A stretch of DNA of 40,050 bases from Alphaproteobacteria bacterium bin52 (GCA_002238645.1 MPMT01000042.1:1-40050); one strand, 5' to 3'; counted from the stretch's first letter, positions 7,977 to 17,207 are shown. Translations and numbers: made by a program. The notes: generated by a model from the letters alone, not told the origin.

Positions 7977-8675
7977 TCAGGCTCCCGCCAGTGCCATGAC
8001 GAGACCGATCAACCCCTCGATCGGGAAGACCAGCAGCGGCCAGAGAAAATCGAGATCGAGCCGCAGCAGGTCGCCGACCAGAGGGGGCAGGATCAGCACA
8101 GCGAGGATCAGCAGGATCCCGTAGCGTCCGAGCCGCGCGTACCGGATCGCCAGCGCCGGCGGCAGCAGACCGGTCACGATCCGCCCGCCGTCGAGCGGCG
8201 GAACCGGCAGCATGTTGAACACCGCCAGCACCGCGTTCAGGATGATCGAGCACTGCAGCGTGTTGGCCATCCAGACCGCCATCACGTCAGGCACCAGCGG
8301 GACCAGGCCCAACAGCAGTGCCGAGATCACGCAGAGCATGACATTGGCCGCCGGACCGGCAACGGCAACCAGCATCATGTCGCGGCGTGGCGCGCCCAGC
8401 CGGGCGATGTTGACCGGTACCGGCCTCGCGTAGCCGAAGACAAGCGGCAGCGGCGAGATAATACAGAGCAGCGGCAGGATCACCGTCCCGAACGGGTCGA
8501 TGTGCGGCAGCGGGTTGAGTGTCACGCGACCCATGTCGCGCGCGGTGGTGTCTCCGAGCCGCGCTGCCGTCCAGCCGTGTGCAGCCTCGTGCATCGTGAC
8601 CGCAAGGACCACCGGCAGCGCCCAGATCGACAGCAGCCACAGCGCCCGTTCCGCCTGGAAAGCGAGATCAGACAT
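7977..8675 (-). CDS. Site-2 protease family (M50) membrane metallopeptidase
   Basis: Multi-pass inner-membrane zinc protease. The zinc-binding HEAAH is at residues 29-33 inside the first hydrophobic segment, and the third ligand motif NMLPVPPLDGGR (Asn154, Asp162) lies near the C-terminal side. The protein has 232 residues with about five to six hydrophobic helices and no PDZ domain, matching the short YdiL/Rv-type (group III) M50 family rather than RseP. Substrate is unknown. The ATG at 8675 overlaps the nagZ stop by 8 bases, so it is cotranscribed with nagZ and scpAB. Confidence 0.9.
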   Translation of the reverse strand: MSDLAFQAERALWLLSIWALPVVLAVTMHEAAHGWTAARLGDTTARDMGRVTLNPLPHIDPFGTVILPLLCIISPLPLVFGYARPVPVNIARLGAPRRDMMLVAVAGPAANVMLCVISALLLGLVPLVPDVMAVWMANTLQCSIILNAVLAVFNMLPVPPLDGGRIVTGLLPPALAIRYARLGRYGILLILAVLILPPLVGDLLRLDLDFLWPLLVFPIEGLIGLVMALAGA

Positions 8676-9705
8676 CGTGCAGGTTCCGGACCGAGGCGGC
8701 GATCTTCTCCTCGAGTTCGCGCACGTCGACCTGTTCGGCGCCGGTCCGCAACGCCTCCGCGTCCGCCATCAGTGCGACGGCCCGTTCGAGAGCCGCGTCG
8801 GCAAGCACCGGAACCGCGTCCGCAACCGACTCCATCTCTTCGAGCCGGCCGTTGCAGTGCAGGGCGACGTCGCACCCGGCCCGGCACGCCGCGGCCGCAC
8901 GGTCCGCGAGTGGCCCTTCCAGTGCCTGCATCGAGAGATCGTCGCTGATCAGCAGTCCGGTCAAACCGATGTAACCGCGGATCAGCTGCTCCAGCAGCAT
9001 GGGCGACAGCGTCACGGGCAGGTGCGGGTCGATGCCGGTAAACAGCAGGTGACCGGTCATGCCGGGAAGACCCGGATGCTGACCGCCGACCATGCGGAAG
9101 GTCATGAAGTCATCGTAGACAAGTTCTTCGGCCGGGGTATCGATGACCGGCAGCGACAGATGGCTGTCGCAACGGGCCCGGCCGTGTCCGGGCAGGTGCT
9201 TCATGACCGGAACGACGCCGCCTGCCTTCAGACCCTTGATCCAGCAGGTTCCCAGCAGCGCAACCCGGTCCGCTTCACCGGAAAACGCCCGGTCGCCGAT
9301 GATCCCGTGCGCACCGTCGACCCGCAGATCGAGAACCGGGGCGCAGTTGACGTCGATGTCCGGACCATTGCGCAGGTCGTTCGCGATCAGCCGTGCGGTG
9401 AGCCCGGCCAGTTCCACCGCCACCGGCACGCTCTCCTCCATCAGGATGCCGAACAGGCCCGCGGGCGGATATCTGCGCCACACCGGCGGACCGAGCCGCT
9501 GCACCCGGCCCCCCTCCTGGTCGACCAGGACGGGGGCACGGCGACCGACGGTCTCGCGAAGGTCCGCAACCAGCGCACGGAGCTGGTCCGGCGCGTGACA
9601 GTTGCGTTCAAACAGGATGAACCCGTAGGGATCGGCCTCCCGGAAAAAGGCCCTTTCCCGCAGCGTCAGGACCGGTCCGCCGCAGCCGAGGATACACGCC
9701 TTCAC
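8668..9705 (-). CDS. nagZ: Beta-N-acetylhexosaminidase NagZ (GH3)
   Basis: Glycoside hydrolase family 3 enzyme that removes GlcNAc from cytosolic GlcNAc-anhydromuropeptides during cell-wall recycling. The 345-residue protein has the NagZ signature KHLPGHGRARCDSH, whose loop carries the catalytic His, and the nucleophile Asp in LISDDLSMQAL. Earlier blocks ILFERN, VLVDQEGGRVQRL and DIDVNCAPVLDL also fit. The GTG start at 9705 forms a GTGA overlap with the SPOR gene. The order argS-SPOR-nagZ-scpAB is conserved in alphaproteobacteria. Confidence 0.95.
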   Translation of the reverse strand: MKACILGCGGPVLTLRERAFFREADPYGFILFERNCHAPDQLRALVADLRETVGRRAPVLVDQEGGRVQRLGPPVWRRYPPAGLFGILMEESVPVAVELAGLTARLIANDLRNGPDIDVNCAPVLDLRVDGAHGIIGDRAFSGEADRVALLGTCWIKGLKAGGVVPVMKHLPGHGRARCDSHLSLPVIDTPAEELVYDDFMTFRMVGGQHPGLPGMTGHLLFTGIDPHLPVTLSPMLLEQLIRGYIGLTGLLISDDLSMQALEGPLADRAAAACRAGCDVALHCNGRLEEMESVADAVPVLADAALERAVALMADAEALRTGAEQVDVRELEEKIAASVRNLHDV

Positions 9706-10592
9706 GGCGAATCCAGAAGGCAGGTCTGCCCGTGCGAAACCAGCGTCCTGCAGATCTGCCGTGCCCGCGCCGCGCTGACCGGACCGGCCAGCAGGCGGAA
9801 GTACCCATCCTCACCCCCGCTCTGCTCCAGCCGCAGGGTGAGGTCGCCGAGTTCGGCCGGATGGCGGGCCCGGAGTTCCTGCCAGACAATGATCGCGTCG
9901 TCCCTGCCCCTGACCGCTCCGACCTGGATCCGTCCACCGGGCCCGTGAACGGCCCGACCGGAAAACGGCCGCAACCTCGGCAGGACGCCGGACTCGACCC
10001 GGGCCACCGGCACCGCGGCTGACGCAAACGGCCTCGGGCGCGGCAGGGGGACCGCGACCACCGGTTCGCCGCCGGGTTCGTCCGTCCCGGCATCGGCGAC
10101 AGCCCGCCTATCCGGTCCGGCGACCGGAACGGGATCTTCGCTCGTGCCCGGACCCGCGCCCGCATCCAGGTCCGCAGCGGGACCGGTGGCGGAAGCCGGG
10201 TCAGCGGGCGCGGCGGGATCCCGCCGGGGGGGTGCCGCATCGCCAGCGGCCGGTATCAGGGTCGACGGGTCCACCGGCTTCTCCGGCGGCGGCAGCACGC
10301 GTTCTGCGACCGGTGCGGGAGACCGCTCTCCGGACTGGGCCTTCAGGATCTCCATGTCCCGGTACGGGATCTTCCGCCCGCCCGGATCCGCCGGCCTGAT
10401 CCGCTCCGGACCGGGTTCCCTCGCGATCAACGGGATGTCCTCCGCCACCGGATTGAGGAAGGCGTCGCCATAGGCGTACACCAACAGTCCGCCAAATGCG
10501 AGCAGGGCGCCAAGCCCGACCACGACCGACAGCCAGCGCGGCGCCGTCCGCATACCATATCCACTCTGCGCGCCATGGTCGGGCCGACTCAC
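9702..10592 (-). CDS. SPOR-domain cell-envelope protein
   Basis: Single-pass membrane protein expected to bind glycan strands stripped of stem peptides at the division site. From the GTG at 10592 it is 296 residues: a short cytoplasmic N-terminus, one membrane helix ([21 protein letters not shown], about residues 20-40), a long Pro/Ala-rich periplasmic linker, and a C-terminal SPOR domain of about 75 residues ([19 protein letters not shown] to [21 protein letters not shown]). The GTG at 10592 overlaps the argS stop as GTGA; the ATG at 10553 (MRTAPRWLS) is the alternative. The open frame to 10748 lies over argS and is ignored. Confidence 0.88.
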   Translation of the reverse strand: MSRPDHGAQSGYGMRTAPRWLSVVVGLGALLAFGGLLVYAYGDAFLNPVAEDIPLIAREPGPERIRPADPGGRKIPYRDMEILKAQSGERSPAPVAERVLPPPEKPVDPSTLIPAAGDAAPPRRDPAAPADPASATGPAADLDAGAGPGTSEDPVPVAGPDRRAVADAGTDEPGGEPVVAVPLPRPRPFASAAVPVARVESGVLPRLRPFSGRAVHGPGGRIQVGAVRGRDDAIIVWQELRARHPAELGDLTLRLEQSGGEDGYFRLLAGPVSAARARQICRTLVSHGQTCLLDSP

Positions 10593-12343
10593 GATCGCAG
10601 CTCTTCGACCGGCCTGACCCCGATGACCGACAGGCCCGATGCGATGACGGTGGCAACGCCGCGCACCAGGGCCAGCCGCGCCCGGGTAGCCTCCGGTCGT
10701 GCTGGATCGATGAACCTGAGCCGCGAGTCGTCCCGGCCCCGGTTCCACAGGGCGTGGAACCCCGCGGCAAGGTCGGTCAGGAAAAACGCAATGCGATGCG
10801 GTTCGCGTGTCTCGGCCGCGACCTCGACCGTTCGCGGCCAGCGCGCGAGCTGCCGAATCAACCCGAGTTCCCCGTCATCGGTCAGCGGGTCGAGATCAGT
10901 GGACCCGAGCGAGTCGCAGTCAAGTGCGGCCGCGTCCACGAGACCGACAGCATGACGCAGCACCGAGTGGCACCGCGCGTGTGCGTACTGGACGTAGAAG
11001 ACCGGGTTGTCCCGGCTCTGCTCGGTCACCCGGGCAAGGTCGAAGTCGAGCGGCTGGTCGTTGCGCCGTGTCAGCATGATGAACCTGACCACGTCCCGGC
11101 CGACGGCATCGATCACGTCGGACAGGGTCACGAAGGTCCCGGCGCGCTTGGACATGCGCACCGGTTTGCCATCCCGGGTCAGGTTGACAAGCTGGCAGAT
11201 CCTGACATCGAGTGATCCCTGACCGGAGGTGAGCGCGCGGACAGCGGCCTGCATGCGCTTGACGTAGCCGCCGTGATCGGCGCCCCAGACGTCGATCATC
11301 TCGCCGAAACCGCGCCGGTATTTGTCAAAGTGATAGGCGGCGTCCGAGGCGAAGTAGGTCCAGGTTCCATCGGACTTGCGGATCGGCCGGTCGATGTCGT
11401 CCCCGTACTCGGTCGCCCTGAACAGTCGTTGCGGACGCGGTTCCCAGTCTTCCGGGACACGCCCCTTCGGCGGTTCGAGCACGCCGGTGTAGAGCAGGCC
11501 GCCGGAATCGAGCGCGGACATCGCCTCGTCGACCCGCCCGGACTCGACCAGGGCGCGCTCCGACGACCAGACCTGGATATGCACGCCAAGACGTTCGAGG
11601 TCATCACGGATGCCGTCCAGCAGTGTCTCGACCGCATGACCTCGCATGACGGGCAACCATTCTTCCTCTGTGCTGTCCAGCCACCGGTCACCGTCACGGG
11701 CCACCAGGCGTTCGGCGACATCGACCAGGTAGTCGCCCGGATAGTGTCCCTCGGGCAGGGTTCCGATCTCCTCGCCCAGCGCTTCGCGATAGCGGGCCCA
11801 GGTCGAGCGGGCGAGCACGTCCACCTGGGAGCCGGCATCGTTGATGTAGTACTCCCTGCACACGTCGTACCCGACCTTGTCGAGCAGCCGCGCCAGCGCA
11901 TCGCCCACCACCGCGCCGCGGGCATGGGCGGCATGGAGCGGCCCGGTGGGATTGGCCGAGACATACTCGACGTTGACCCTCCGGCCGTTGCCGATCTTCG
12001 AATCTCCCCAGGCCGCGCCGGCCTGCAGCACGTCGCGCAGTCGCTCCCGCCAGAACGCGTCGGCAAGCGTGATGTTGACGAAGCCCGGCCCGGCCACTTC
12101 CGCGCGGGTGATCTCCGGACGGTCCTCGAGCCCGGCGGCGAGACGCGCGGCGAGATCGCGCGGGGGCATGCCGACCCGCCGGGCCAGCGTCATCGCCGCA
12201 TTGGCCGACAGATCGCCGTGAGCGCCGCTGCGCGGCACCTCGACCACGATGCGCTCCCGGGCAGGATCGAGGGCCGCAGTCACCTCCGGCACCGTCGCGA
12301 GCACCTCGCGAACCACGGCCTCGAATTCCCTGAAGACGTCCAT
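10589..12343 (-). CDS. argS: Arginyl-tRNA synthetase
   Basis: Class Ia synthetase of 584 residues. The N-terminal additional domain (about residues 1-85) binds the tRNA D-loop. The HIGH-equivalent is in [15 protein letters not shown] (about residues 130-145), [11 protein letters not shown] and [13 protein letters not shown] are the ArgRS core, and the KMSKS-equivalent is RMSKRAGTF. The C-terminal DALR anticodon-binding domain follows ([15 protein letters not shown] onward). The ATG at 12343 follows the dgt stop with no gap. The protein is complete. Confidence 0.97.
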   Translation of the reverse strand: MDVFREFEAVVREVLATVPEVTAALDPARERIVVEVPRSGAHGDLSANAAMTLARRVGMPPRDLAARLAAGLEDRPEITRAEVAGPGFVNITLADAFWRERLRDVLQAGAAWGDSKIGNGRRVNVEYVSANPTGPLHAAHARGAVVGDALARLLDKVGYDVCREYYINDAGSQVDVLARSTWARYREALGEEIGTLPEGHYPGDYLVDVAERLVARDGDRWLDSTEEEWLPVMRGHAVETLLDGIRDDLERLGVHIQVWSSERALVESGRVDEAMSALDSGGLLYTGVLEPPKGRVPEDWEPRPQRLFRATEYGDDIDRPIRKSDGTWTYFASDAAYHFDKYRRGFGEMIDVWGADHGGYVKRMQAAVRALTSGQGSLDVRICQLVNLTRDGKPVRMSKRAGTFVTLSDVIDAVGRDVVRFIMLTRRNDQPLDFDLARVTEQSRDNPVFYVQYAHARCHSVLRHAVGLVDAAALDCDSLGSTDLDPLTDDGELGLIRQLARWPRTVEVAAETREPHRIAFFLTDLAAGFHALWNRGRDDSRLRFIDPARPEATRARLALVRGVATVIASGLSVIGVRPVEELRS

Positions 12344-13519
12344 CTATCCTTCCCGTCCAAACACCCGCCGATGCTCGAGGATGGCGAACCGGTCCGTCAT
12401 GCCGGAAATGTAGTCGGCAACCAGCCGCGCCCTGATCGCCTCGTCATCGAAGGCCGACTGCTGCTGCCACCTGCCGGGCAGTCGCTGCGGCTCTTCCATG
12501 AGGCGCTCGAAGAGACCCGTGACCAGCTGATGCGCGCGGCGTGTCATCCGGTTGACCCGTTCGTGGCGGTACATGCGCGCAAACAGGAACGACTTCAAGT
12601 CCGCAACTCCGGAGCGGATGTCGTCGGAGAACGCAACCACCGGCCACGGGGCCCGGCGGATGTCGTCGGGACCCGCCGGCCCGAGACGGTCAAGCGCGCC
12701 CCGGGTGTTGTCGAGCAGGTCGGTCACCAGCGTGTCGATGAGCCGGCGCACCAGTTCGTGCACCGTGCGATGATCGCCGCTGGTGTGACCGGTTCCCTCG
12801 ACTCCGGCCAGTTCCACACCGGCAACGCCAACGCTTGCGAGATCGTCAAGCCCGAACAGTCCGGCGCGCACTCCGTCGTCTAAGTCGTGCGAGCCGTAGG
12901 CGATGTCGTCGGCGATCGCCGCGACCTGGGCCTCGGCACAAGCGTGACTCGCAAGGTCAAGGCGGTAGTCGGCGTCGACCGCGGCCAGAACCGGTGACAG
13001 CGGACCGGTGACGGGGCCGTTGTGTTTCGCGATCCCCTCCACGGTTTCCCAGGTGAGGTTCAGCCCGTCGAACCCCCGGTATCGCTGCTCGAGCCGGGTG
13101 ATGATCCGCAGACACTGGTCGTTGTGATCGAAACCGCCCCACGGCCGCATCAGGGTGTCGAGCGCGTCTTCCCCGGCGTGGCCGAACGGCGTGTGCCCGA
13201 AGTCGTGGGCGAGCGCCAGCGCCTCGGCCAGGTCCTCGTTGAGGCCCAACGCCCGGCTGATCGAGCGGGCCAGCTGGGAGACCTCCAGGCTGTGGGTCAG
13301 CCGGGTGCGGAAATTGTCACCCTCGTGATAGACGAAGACCTGGGTCTTGAACTGCAGCCTGCGGAAGGCGCCGCAGTGCACGATCCGGTCGCGGTCCCGC
13401 TGGTGCGGGGTCCTCTCCCGCGCCTCCGGCTCCGGATGCAGTCGTCCCCGGGTCTGCCACGGCGCACAGGCGTAGGCGGAAAACGCCCCGTACCGGGAAT
13501 GCGACAGCTCGTCCGACAT
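12344..13519 (-). CDS. dgt: Deoxyguanosinetriphosphate triphosphohydrolase-like protein
   Basis: HD-domain dNTP triphosphohydrolase, type 2 dGTPase-like, hydrolysing dNTPs to deoxynucleoside and triphosphate. The metal-binding HD residues are visible: His in RLTHSLEVSQLARSI, His-Asp in ALAHDFGHTPFGHAGE, and Asp in AIADDIAYGSHDLDDG. FRRLQFKTQVF near residues 52-62 is the conserved nucleotide-binding block. Length 391 is typical. The ATG at 13519 begins MSDELSHSRYGAFSAYAC. It is the first gene of the minus-strand housekeeping run, ahead of argS, matching the usual erpA/dgt/argS neighbourhood. Confidence 0.95.
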   Translation of the reverse strand: MSDELSHSRYGAFSAYACAPWQTRGRLHPEPEARERTPHQRDRDRIVHCGAFRRLQFKTQVFVYHEGDNFRTRLTHSLEVSQLARSISRALGLNEDLAEALALAHDFGHTPFGHAGEDALDTLMRPWGGFDHNDQCLRIITRLEQRYRGFDGLNLTWETVEGIAKHNGPVTGPLSPVLAAVDADYRLDLASHACAEAQVAAIADDIAYGSHDLDDGVRAGLFGLDDLASVGVAGVELAGVEGTGHTSGDHRTVHELVRRLIDTLVTDLLDNTRGALDRLGPAGPDDIRRAPWPVVAFSDDIRSGVADLKSFLFARMYRHERVNRMTRRAHQLVTGLFERLMEEPQRLPGRWQQQSAFDDEAIRARLVADYISGMTDRFAILEHRRVFGREG

Positions 13520-13889
13520 CAGTCCCCGGTCCGCGTCGCGGTGCCGGTCGGCATCCGGTTCTCAGAGGACAACGGCACAACGGGCGGCCGGCACCACCAC
13601 ACCTGGGCGTACCGCGATCCTCATCTGTCTCTCCCGGTGTCACGGTCGGTCCGCAGTCTACCGGCCCGGGTACCTGCGCGCAAGAAATGGGGAAGCTGAA
13701 TCGAAGCGTCAGGGAGACTGACTCCGTCGCGGAACTGCGGGAATTCGTGCGTGCCGGCTGGCCCGGGCAAGCTTGCCGGGCGGCGCCGGAAACCGGCGCA
13801 GCGGCACGGGGTGAGGAGCGTTCGGGCTTGCCGACACCCTCGACCCCCGAAACGGATCGGGGGCGCCAGCGTGACGCTGTCAGCCTTTC
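13520..13889. other. Intergenic stretch without recognisable gene
   Basis: About 370 bp between dgt and the toxin-gene remnant. All six frames contain only short or shadow reading frames, with no recognised motif, tRNA or strong hairpin. It probably holds the promoter for the dgt-argS run on the minus strand and eroded 3' toxin sequence, but neither could be identified. Confidence 0.5.
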
Positions 13890-14058
13890 GGTACGAGTTC
13901 CCGACGAATACCCGCGTAAACTCGTCCTTGTGCCGCTTCCTGGCGGCGAACCGCAGACAGCTGTCGAGGCGATCCGCCCTGCGGGCAGTCCCGCCCGGTC
14001 ATGCCGGCCGGGGTCGAGTGGCTCAATGGCGATGCCGGCAACGGACGGCCGATCATCA
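13890..14058 (-). pseudogene. Remnant of TacT-type GNAT toxin gene
   Basis: Directly after the antitoxin stop, one frame (14027-13986) encodes IEPLDPGRHDRAGL, which matches the usual N-terminus of GNAT acetyltransferase toxins paired with DUF1778 antitoxins. A second frame (13956-13903) continues with LRFAARKRHKDEFTRVFV, the next conserved block. The two blocks are in different frames (codon phases 2 and 0), so there is at least one frameshift between 13956 and 13986, and no good start codon is in frame with the first block. After the second block the resemblance ends, and the acetyl-CoA binding region is not seen. The gene is therefore a truncated, frameshifted remnant. Confidence 0.7.
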
Positions 14059-14379
14059 TCACTCCGCATTGGTAATCCGGGAGCGGTACTCGCGCACCGC
14101 GTCCCGGGCCGCCGCCATTGGCGGCGGTTTGTCGAGCGCCTCCAGCAGAGCCCGGCTGTCGCGCTCCGAGAGCGTCGTCGTGCGATGCTCGCGCAGGATG
14201 CGCTCGGCTTCCCGGACGGCCGATGCCCTGACGAACATCGCAAGCGTCGCGCCCGACAGCCCGGCGTCCCGTGCGATACGCTCCCTGTCGCTCGGCCTTG
14301 CCCGCATCCGGATGCGGTCGGTCGCCTTCTCGTCCGAGGGCGCCTTGATGTCACTGAAGCTCGACACGGCGGCACTCAT
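14059..14379 (-). CDS. TacA/DUF1778 family antitoxin (solitary)
   Basis: A 106-residue protein beginning MSAAVSSFSDIKAPSDEKA. DRIRMRARPSDRERIARDAG is the ribbon-helix-helix DNA-binding segment, and LSGATLAMFVRASAVREAERIL, TTTLSERDSRALLEALDKPP and the basic C-terminal helix are the DUF1778 pattern. Such antitoxins neutralise a GNAT toxin that acetylates charged tRNAs, and repress their own operon. The partner gene downstream is decayed, so this one stands alone. The frame is open to 14838, but the ATG at 14379 is preceded by an AGGTG ribosome binding site and the extension is a shadow. A perfect inverted repeat lies 3 bases upstream of the start. Confidence 0.82.
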   Translation of the reverse strand: MSAAVSSFSDIKAPSDEKATDRIRMRARPSDRERIARDAGLSGATLAMFVRASAVREAERILREHRTTTLSERDSRALLEALDKPPPMAAARDAVREYRSRITNAE

Positions 14380-14382
14380 TTC

Positions 14383-14403
14383 ACCTGTAGCGACGATACA
14401 GGT
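14383..14403. promoter_or_regulatory. Palindromic operator next to tacA-like gene
   Basis: ACCTGTA (14383-14389) and TACAGGT (14397-14403) form a perfect 7-bp inverted repeat around a 7-base spacer. The gene-proximal half overlaps the antitoxin ribosome binding site and lies 3 bases from its ATG. The position and shape fit an autoregulatory ribbon-helix-helix binding site; binding itself is inferred. Confidence 0.6.
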
Positions 14404-14548
14404 TGAGCGCGCCAGTGCATAAGTCGGCCTGCGCTCGCTTCGGCAACGGGAACGGCGTTCCGCAGGAAGGCGCTCTCCCGTCTCCCCGGCACCGCAAGGG
14501 CGCGGCAGGTGCCCTTCGCATCGCCACGGCCGGGCGCAGCGGCGCCCA

Positions 14549-14578
14549 TTGAAGCAGCGGCTGCGATCCCGGTATACT
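14549..14578 (+). promoter_or_regulatory. Sigma70-type promoter for erpA-like gene
   Basis: TTGAAG (14549-14554) and TATACT (14573-14578) are separated by 18 bp. The predicted transcription start is near 14585, leaving a leader of about 30 bases with GGAG at 14605-14608 ahead of the ATG at 14615. The -10 hexamer differs from consensus at one position. Confidence 0.65.
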
Positions 14579-14614
14579 GCTCCGGTCATTCCCACACGAA
14601 ACTCGGAGCGCACC

Positions 14615-14995
14615 ATGCCCGATGGCCATCCCGCATCCGTCCAGGCCTTCGACCTCACCGAGAGCGCGGCACGGCGCGTCGGCGCGCTGCTGCGCGACGA
14701 ACAGGCCGGCGGCGACGGCGCGCCCACGTACATGCGGGTCTCGGTGGAGGGCGGCGGGTGCTCGGGGTTCCAGTACAACTTCTCGCTCGAGGCCCGGCGC
14801 GAGAACGACGACCTCGCCTTTGAACGCGACGGCGTCACCGTCCTGGTCGACCCAGTGTCGCTCGACCTGGTCCGCGGTGGCGTGCTCGACTATGTGGAGG
14901 AGCTGATCGGGTCGTATTTCCAGATCACCAATCCGAATGCGGCATCGTCGTGCGGCTGCGGGACCTCGTTCTCGATCAGGGATCCCGAGGCGTGA
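14615..14995 (+). CDS. erpA: ErpA/IscA-like A-type iron-sulfur carrier protein
   Basis: A 126-residue A-type carrier that accepts nascent Fe-S clusters and delivers them to apoproteins. The three conserved cysteines are Cys49 in EGGGCSGFQYNF, and Cys113 and Cys115 in SSCGCGTSF. The ATG at 14615 is chosen because GGAG lies 6 bases upstream and a promoter sits just before it; an upstream ATG at 14549 falls inside the promoter. It heads a two-gene unit with xthA (GTGA overlap). The symbol is the usual name for this family in this neighbourhood; IscA or SufA cannot be excluded. Confidence 0.92.
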   Translation: MPDGHPASVQAFDLTESAARRVGALLRDEQAGGDGAPTYMRVSVEGGGCSGFQYNFSLEARRENDDLAFERDGVTVLVDPVSLDLVRGGVLDYVEELIGSYFQITNPNAASSCGCGTSFSIRDPEA

Positions 14996-15762
14996 AGGCA
15001 GCCACCTGGAACGTCAACTCGATCCGCGCCCGGCTGCCCAACCTTCTCGACTGGCTCGATCAGGCCCGGCCTGACGTCGTGATGCTGCAGGAGACCAAGA
15101 CGGTCGACGAAGCATTCCCGCGCCTGGAGATCGAAGACCGCGGCTACAACGTCGCGGTTCATGGTCAGAAGAGCTACAACGGTGTTGCCATCCTCTCGAA
15201 AGACCCGCTCGAGGATGTCGAGGCGGGGCTTGCGGGCGACGATGACGATGCCCAGGCCCGCTATCTCGAGGCCACGGTCGGACCGGTACGGTTCGCCTCG
15301 ATCTACCTGCCGAACGGCAACCCGATCGGCACCGACCGGTTTTCCTACAAGCTCGGATGGATGGAGCGCCTGATCGACCGGGCCCGCGCCCTGCTCGAGC
15401 TCGAGATGCCGGTGGTGCTCGCCGGCGACTACAACGTGGTACCCGGCGACGAGGATGTGCACGATCCCGCGGCCTGGGCCGACGATGCGCTGTGCCAGCC
15501 GGAGTCGCGGTCGCGGTTTCGTCAGATCCTCAACCTCGGCTACACGGACGCGTTCCGGGTGTTCGACGACACTCCGCATCGCTACAGCTTCTGGGACTAC
15601 CAGGGCGGCGCGTGGCACAAGGATCACGGCGTGCGCATCGACCACCTGCTGGTCTCGCCCTGGGCCACCGACCGGTTGCTCGGCGCCGGGATCGACACCG
15701 CCCCGCGGGGCAGGCCGAAAGCCTCCGACCACACGCCGGTCTGGCTCGAGATCGACGCCTGA
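14992..15762 (+). CDS. xthA: Exodeoxyribonuclease III
   Basis: AP endonuclease and 3'-5' exonuclease of base-excision repair, in the Mg-dependent EEP family. From the GTG at 14992 the protein is 256 residues beginning VKAATWNVNSIRARLPNL. The metal-ligand Glu is in VMLQETK, GDYNVVPGDEDVHDP carries the Asp/Asn active-site pair, and the terminal ASDHTPVWLEID holds the catalytic Asp-His. RIDHLLVSP is the other hallmark. The GTG forms a GTGA overlap with the erpA-like stop, so the longer open frame from 14950 is not used. Confidence 0.95.
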   Translation: MKAATWNVNSIRARLPNLLDWLDQARPDVVMLQETKTVDEAFPRLEIEDRGYNVAVHGQKSYNGVAILSKDPLEDVEAGLAGDDDDAQARYLEATVGPVRFASIYLPNGNPIGTDRFSYKLGWMERLIDRARALLELEMPVVLAGDYNVVPGDEDVHDPAAWADDALCQPESRSRFRQILNLGYTDAFRVFDDTPHRYSFWDYQGGAWHKDHGVRIDHLLVSPWATDRLLGAGIDTAPRGRPKASDHTPVWLEIDA

Positions 15763-15872
15763 CCCCGCAAACGGCGGTTTCTGGCAAGAATCGTGACGGA
15801 CCGGAAACAGCAGCAACACCCGTTCGTCATGCACAAGCGGAATTCCAGGCCCCGTGTCGGAGGGTGTTCCGC

Positions 15873-17036
15873 ATGTCGAATCTCGATGTCGGCGCGATCA
15901 TGGCGGGTCTCGCCGCCCCGGCCGAAACCAGACGGGGGCTGCCCAACGCCTGCTACCGCGACCCCGAGACCCACTTGCTGGAGGCGCACTCGCTGTTCGC
16001 GCGCACCTGGACCTGCATCGGGGTCGGGGCTGACATTCCCGAGCCCGGCGATGTCCGTCCGGTGGAACTCGCCGGCATGCCGCTGGTGCTGGTGCGGGAC
16101 CGCACCGGGGCAATCAACGGGTTTCACAACGTGTGCAGTCACCGCGGGGTGCTGCTGGTCACCGGCCCGGAACGTCACCGCAGTTCGCTGCGCTGCCCCT
16201 ACCATTCCTGGACCTACGGTCTCGACGGCCGGCTGGTGCGCACGCCGCACGCCGGCGGTTGGAACCTGGACAGCTGCCCGGCGCTGGAAAAGTCGGCTCT
16301 CGGCCTCGCCCCGGTCCGGCTCGAGGTGTGGAACGACCTCATCTTCGCGGATCTCTCGGGCACCGCGGAGCCGCTGTCGACACTGCTCGGACCCCTCGAC
16401 GAGCGCTGGTCCGGCTACGAGATGTCACGCCTGCGCCATGCGGCGAGCTGGGAACTCGAACTCGCAGCCAACTGGAAACTCGCGATCGAGAACTACCTCG
16501 AGTCGTACCACCTGCCCTGGATCCACCCGAACCTGACCTCGCGCTCGCCGCTGGAGAACCATCACCAGGTCGTCGTCTGCGACCGGGTCTTCGGCCAGGT
16601 CACGTCCGAATTCTCTGCCCTGTCGTCGGGCGAGATGCCGTTCACGCCGTTTCCGGGCCTGACTCCCGAACAGCAGCGGTGCGGCGAGTACCCGCTGGTG
16701 TTTCCCAACCTGCTGCTGGGACTGCAGCCCGACCATTTCTACGCCATCATCATCGACCCGCTCGCAGCCGACCGAACCCGCGAGCGCATCCACCTGTACC
16801 TGGTCGGCGACCGACCGGACCGCGAGGACCACGACCGGGCGGTGGAACGGCTGGTCGATACCTGGAAACTGGTGTTTGCAGAGGATGTCGGCGTGGTTGA
16901 ACTCATGCAGTCCGGGCGCCGGTCGGATGCGTTCGCCGGCGGGATCCTGACCGAGGCACACGACCGGCTCACGCACCGCTTCATGGTTGCGGTGGCCAGG
17001 GCCCTCGCGTCGGGTGCGGGGACCGGGGGAGATTGA
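15873..17036 (+). CDS. Rieske non-heme iron oxygenase, quaternary-ammonium type alpha subunit
   Basis: A 387-residue ring-hydroxylating-type oxygenase. The Rieske [2Fe-2S] ligands are Cys88-x-His90 (CSHRG) and Cys108-x2-His111 (CPYHSW). The mononuclear iron ligands appear to be His213, His218 and Asp338. The residue three before the first iron His is Glu210, in ENYLESYH. Most Rieske oxygenases have Asp at this electron-bridging place, whereas carnitine, glycine-betaine and stachydrine oxygenases (CntA, GbcA, Stc2) have Glu. I infer a trimethylammonium-type substrate such as a betaine. No reductase gene is adjacent. The ATG at 15873 is followed by MSNLDVGAIM; the longer open frame to 15357 is a shadow of xthA. 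Confidence 0.88.
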   Translation: MSNLDVGAIMAGLAAPAETRRGLPNACYRDPETHLLEAHSLFARTWTCIGVGADIPEPGDVRPVELAGMPLVLVRDRTGAINGFHNVCSHRGVLLVTGPERHRSSLRCPYHSWTYGLDGRLVRTPHAGGWNLDSCPALEKSALGLAPVRLEVWNDLIFADLSGTAEPLSTLLGPLDERWSGYEMSRLRHAASWELELAANWKLAIENYLESYHLPWIHPNLTSRSPLENHHQVVVCDRVFGQVTSEFSALSSGEMPFTPFPGLTPEQQRCGEYPLVFPNLLLGLQPDHFYAIIIDPLAADRTRERIHLYLVGDRPDREDHDRAVERLVDTWKLVFAEDVGVVELMQSGRRSDAFAGGILTEAHDRLTHRFMVAVARALASGAGTGGD

Positions 17037-17207
17037 CAGCGGGCGCGGCGTTGCGCCACCTTGGCCGGGAGCGAGACCGCACCAAAGATCGGGTCGGGGT
17101 TCCATGCCGCCACGCAGTTCCGTCGCCGGAGTCCCGGTCCAACCGGCCCCGGCCGTGCCACCCGGGATCCGCCTGCTGCACCGCGACAGCCGCGAGCCCG
17201 GTGCCAC

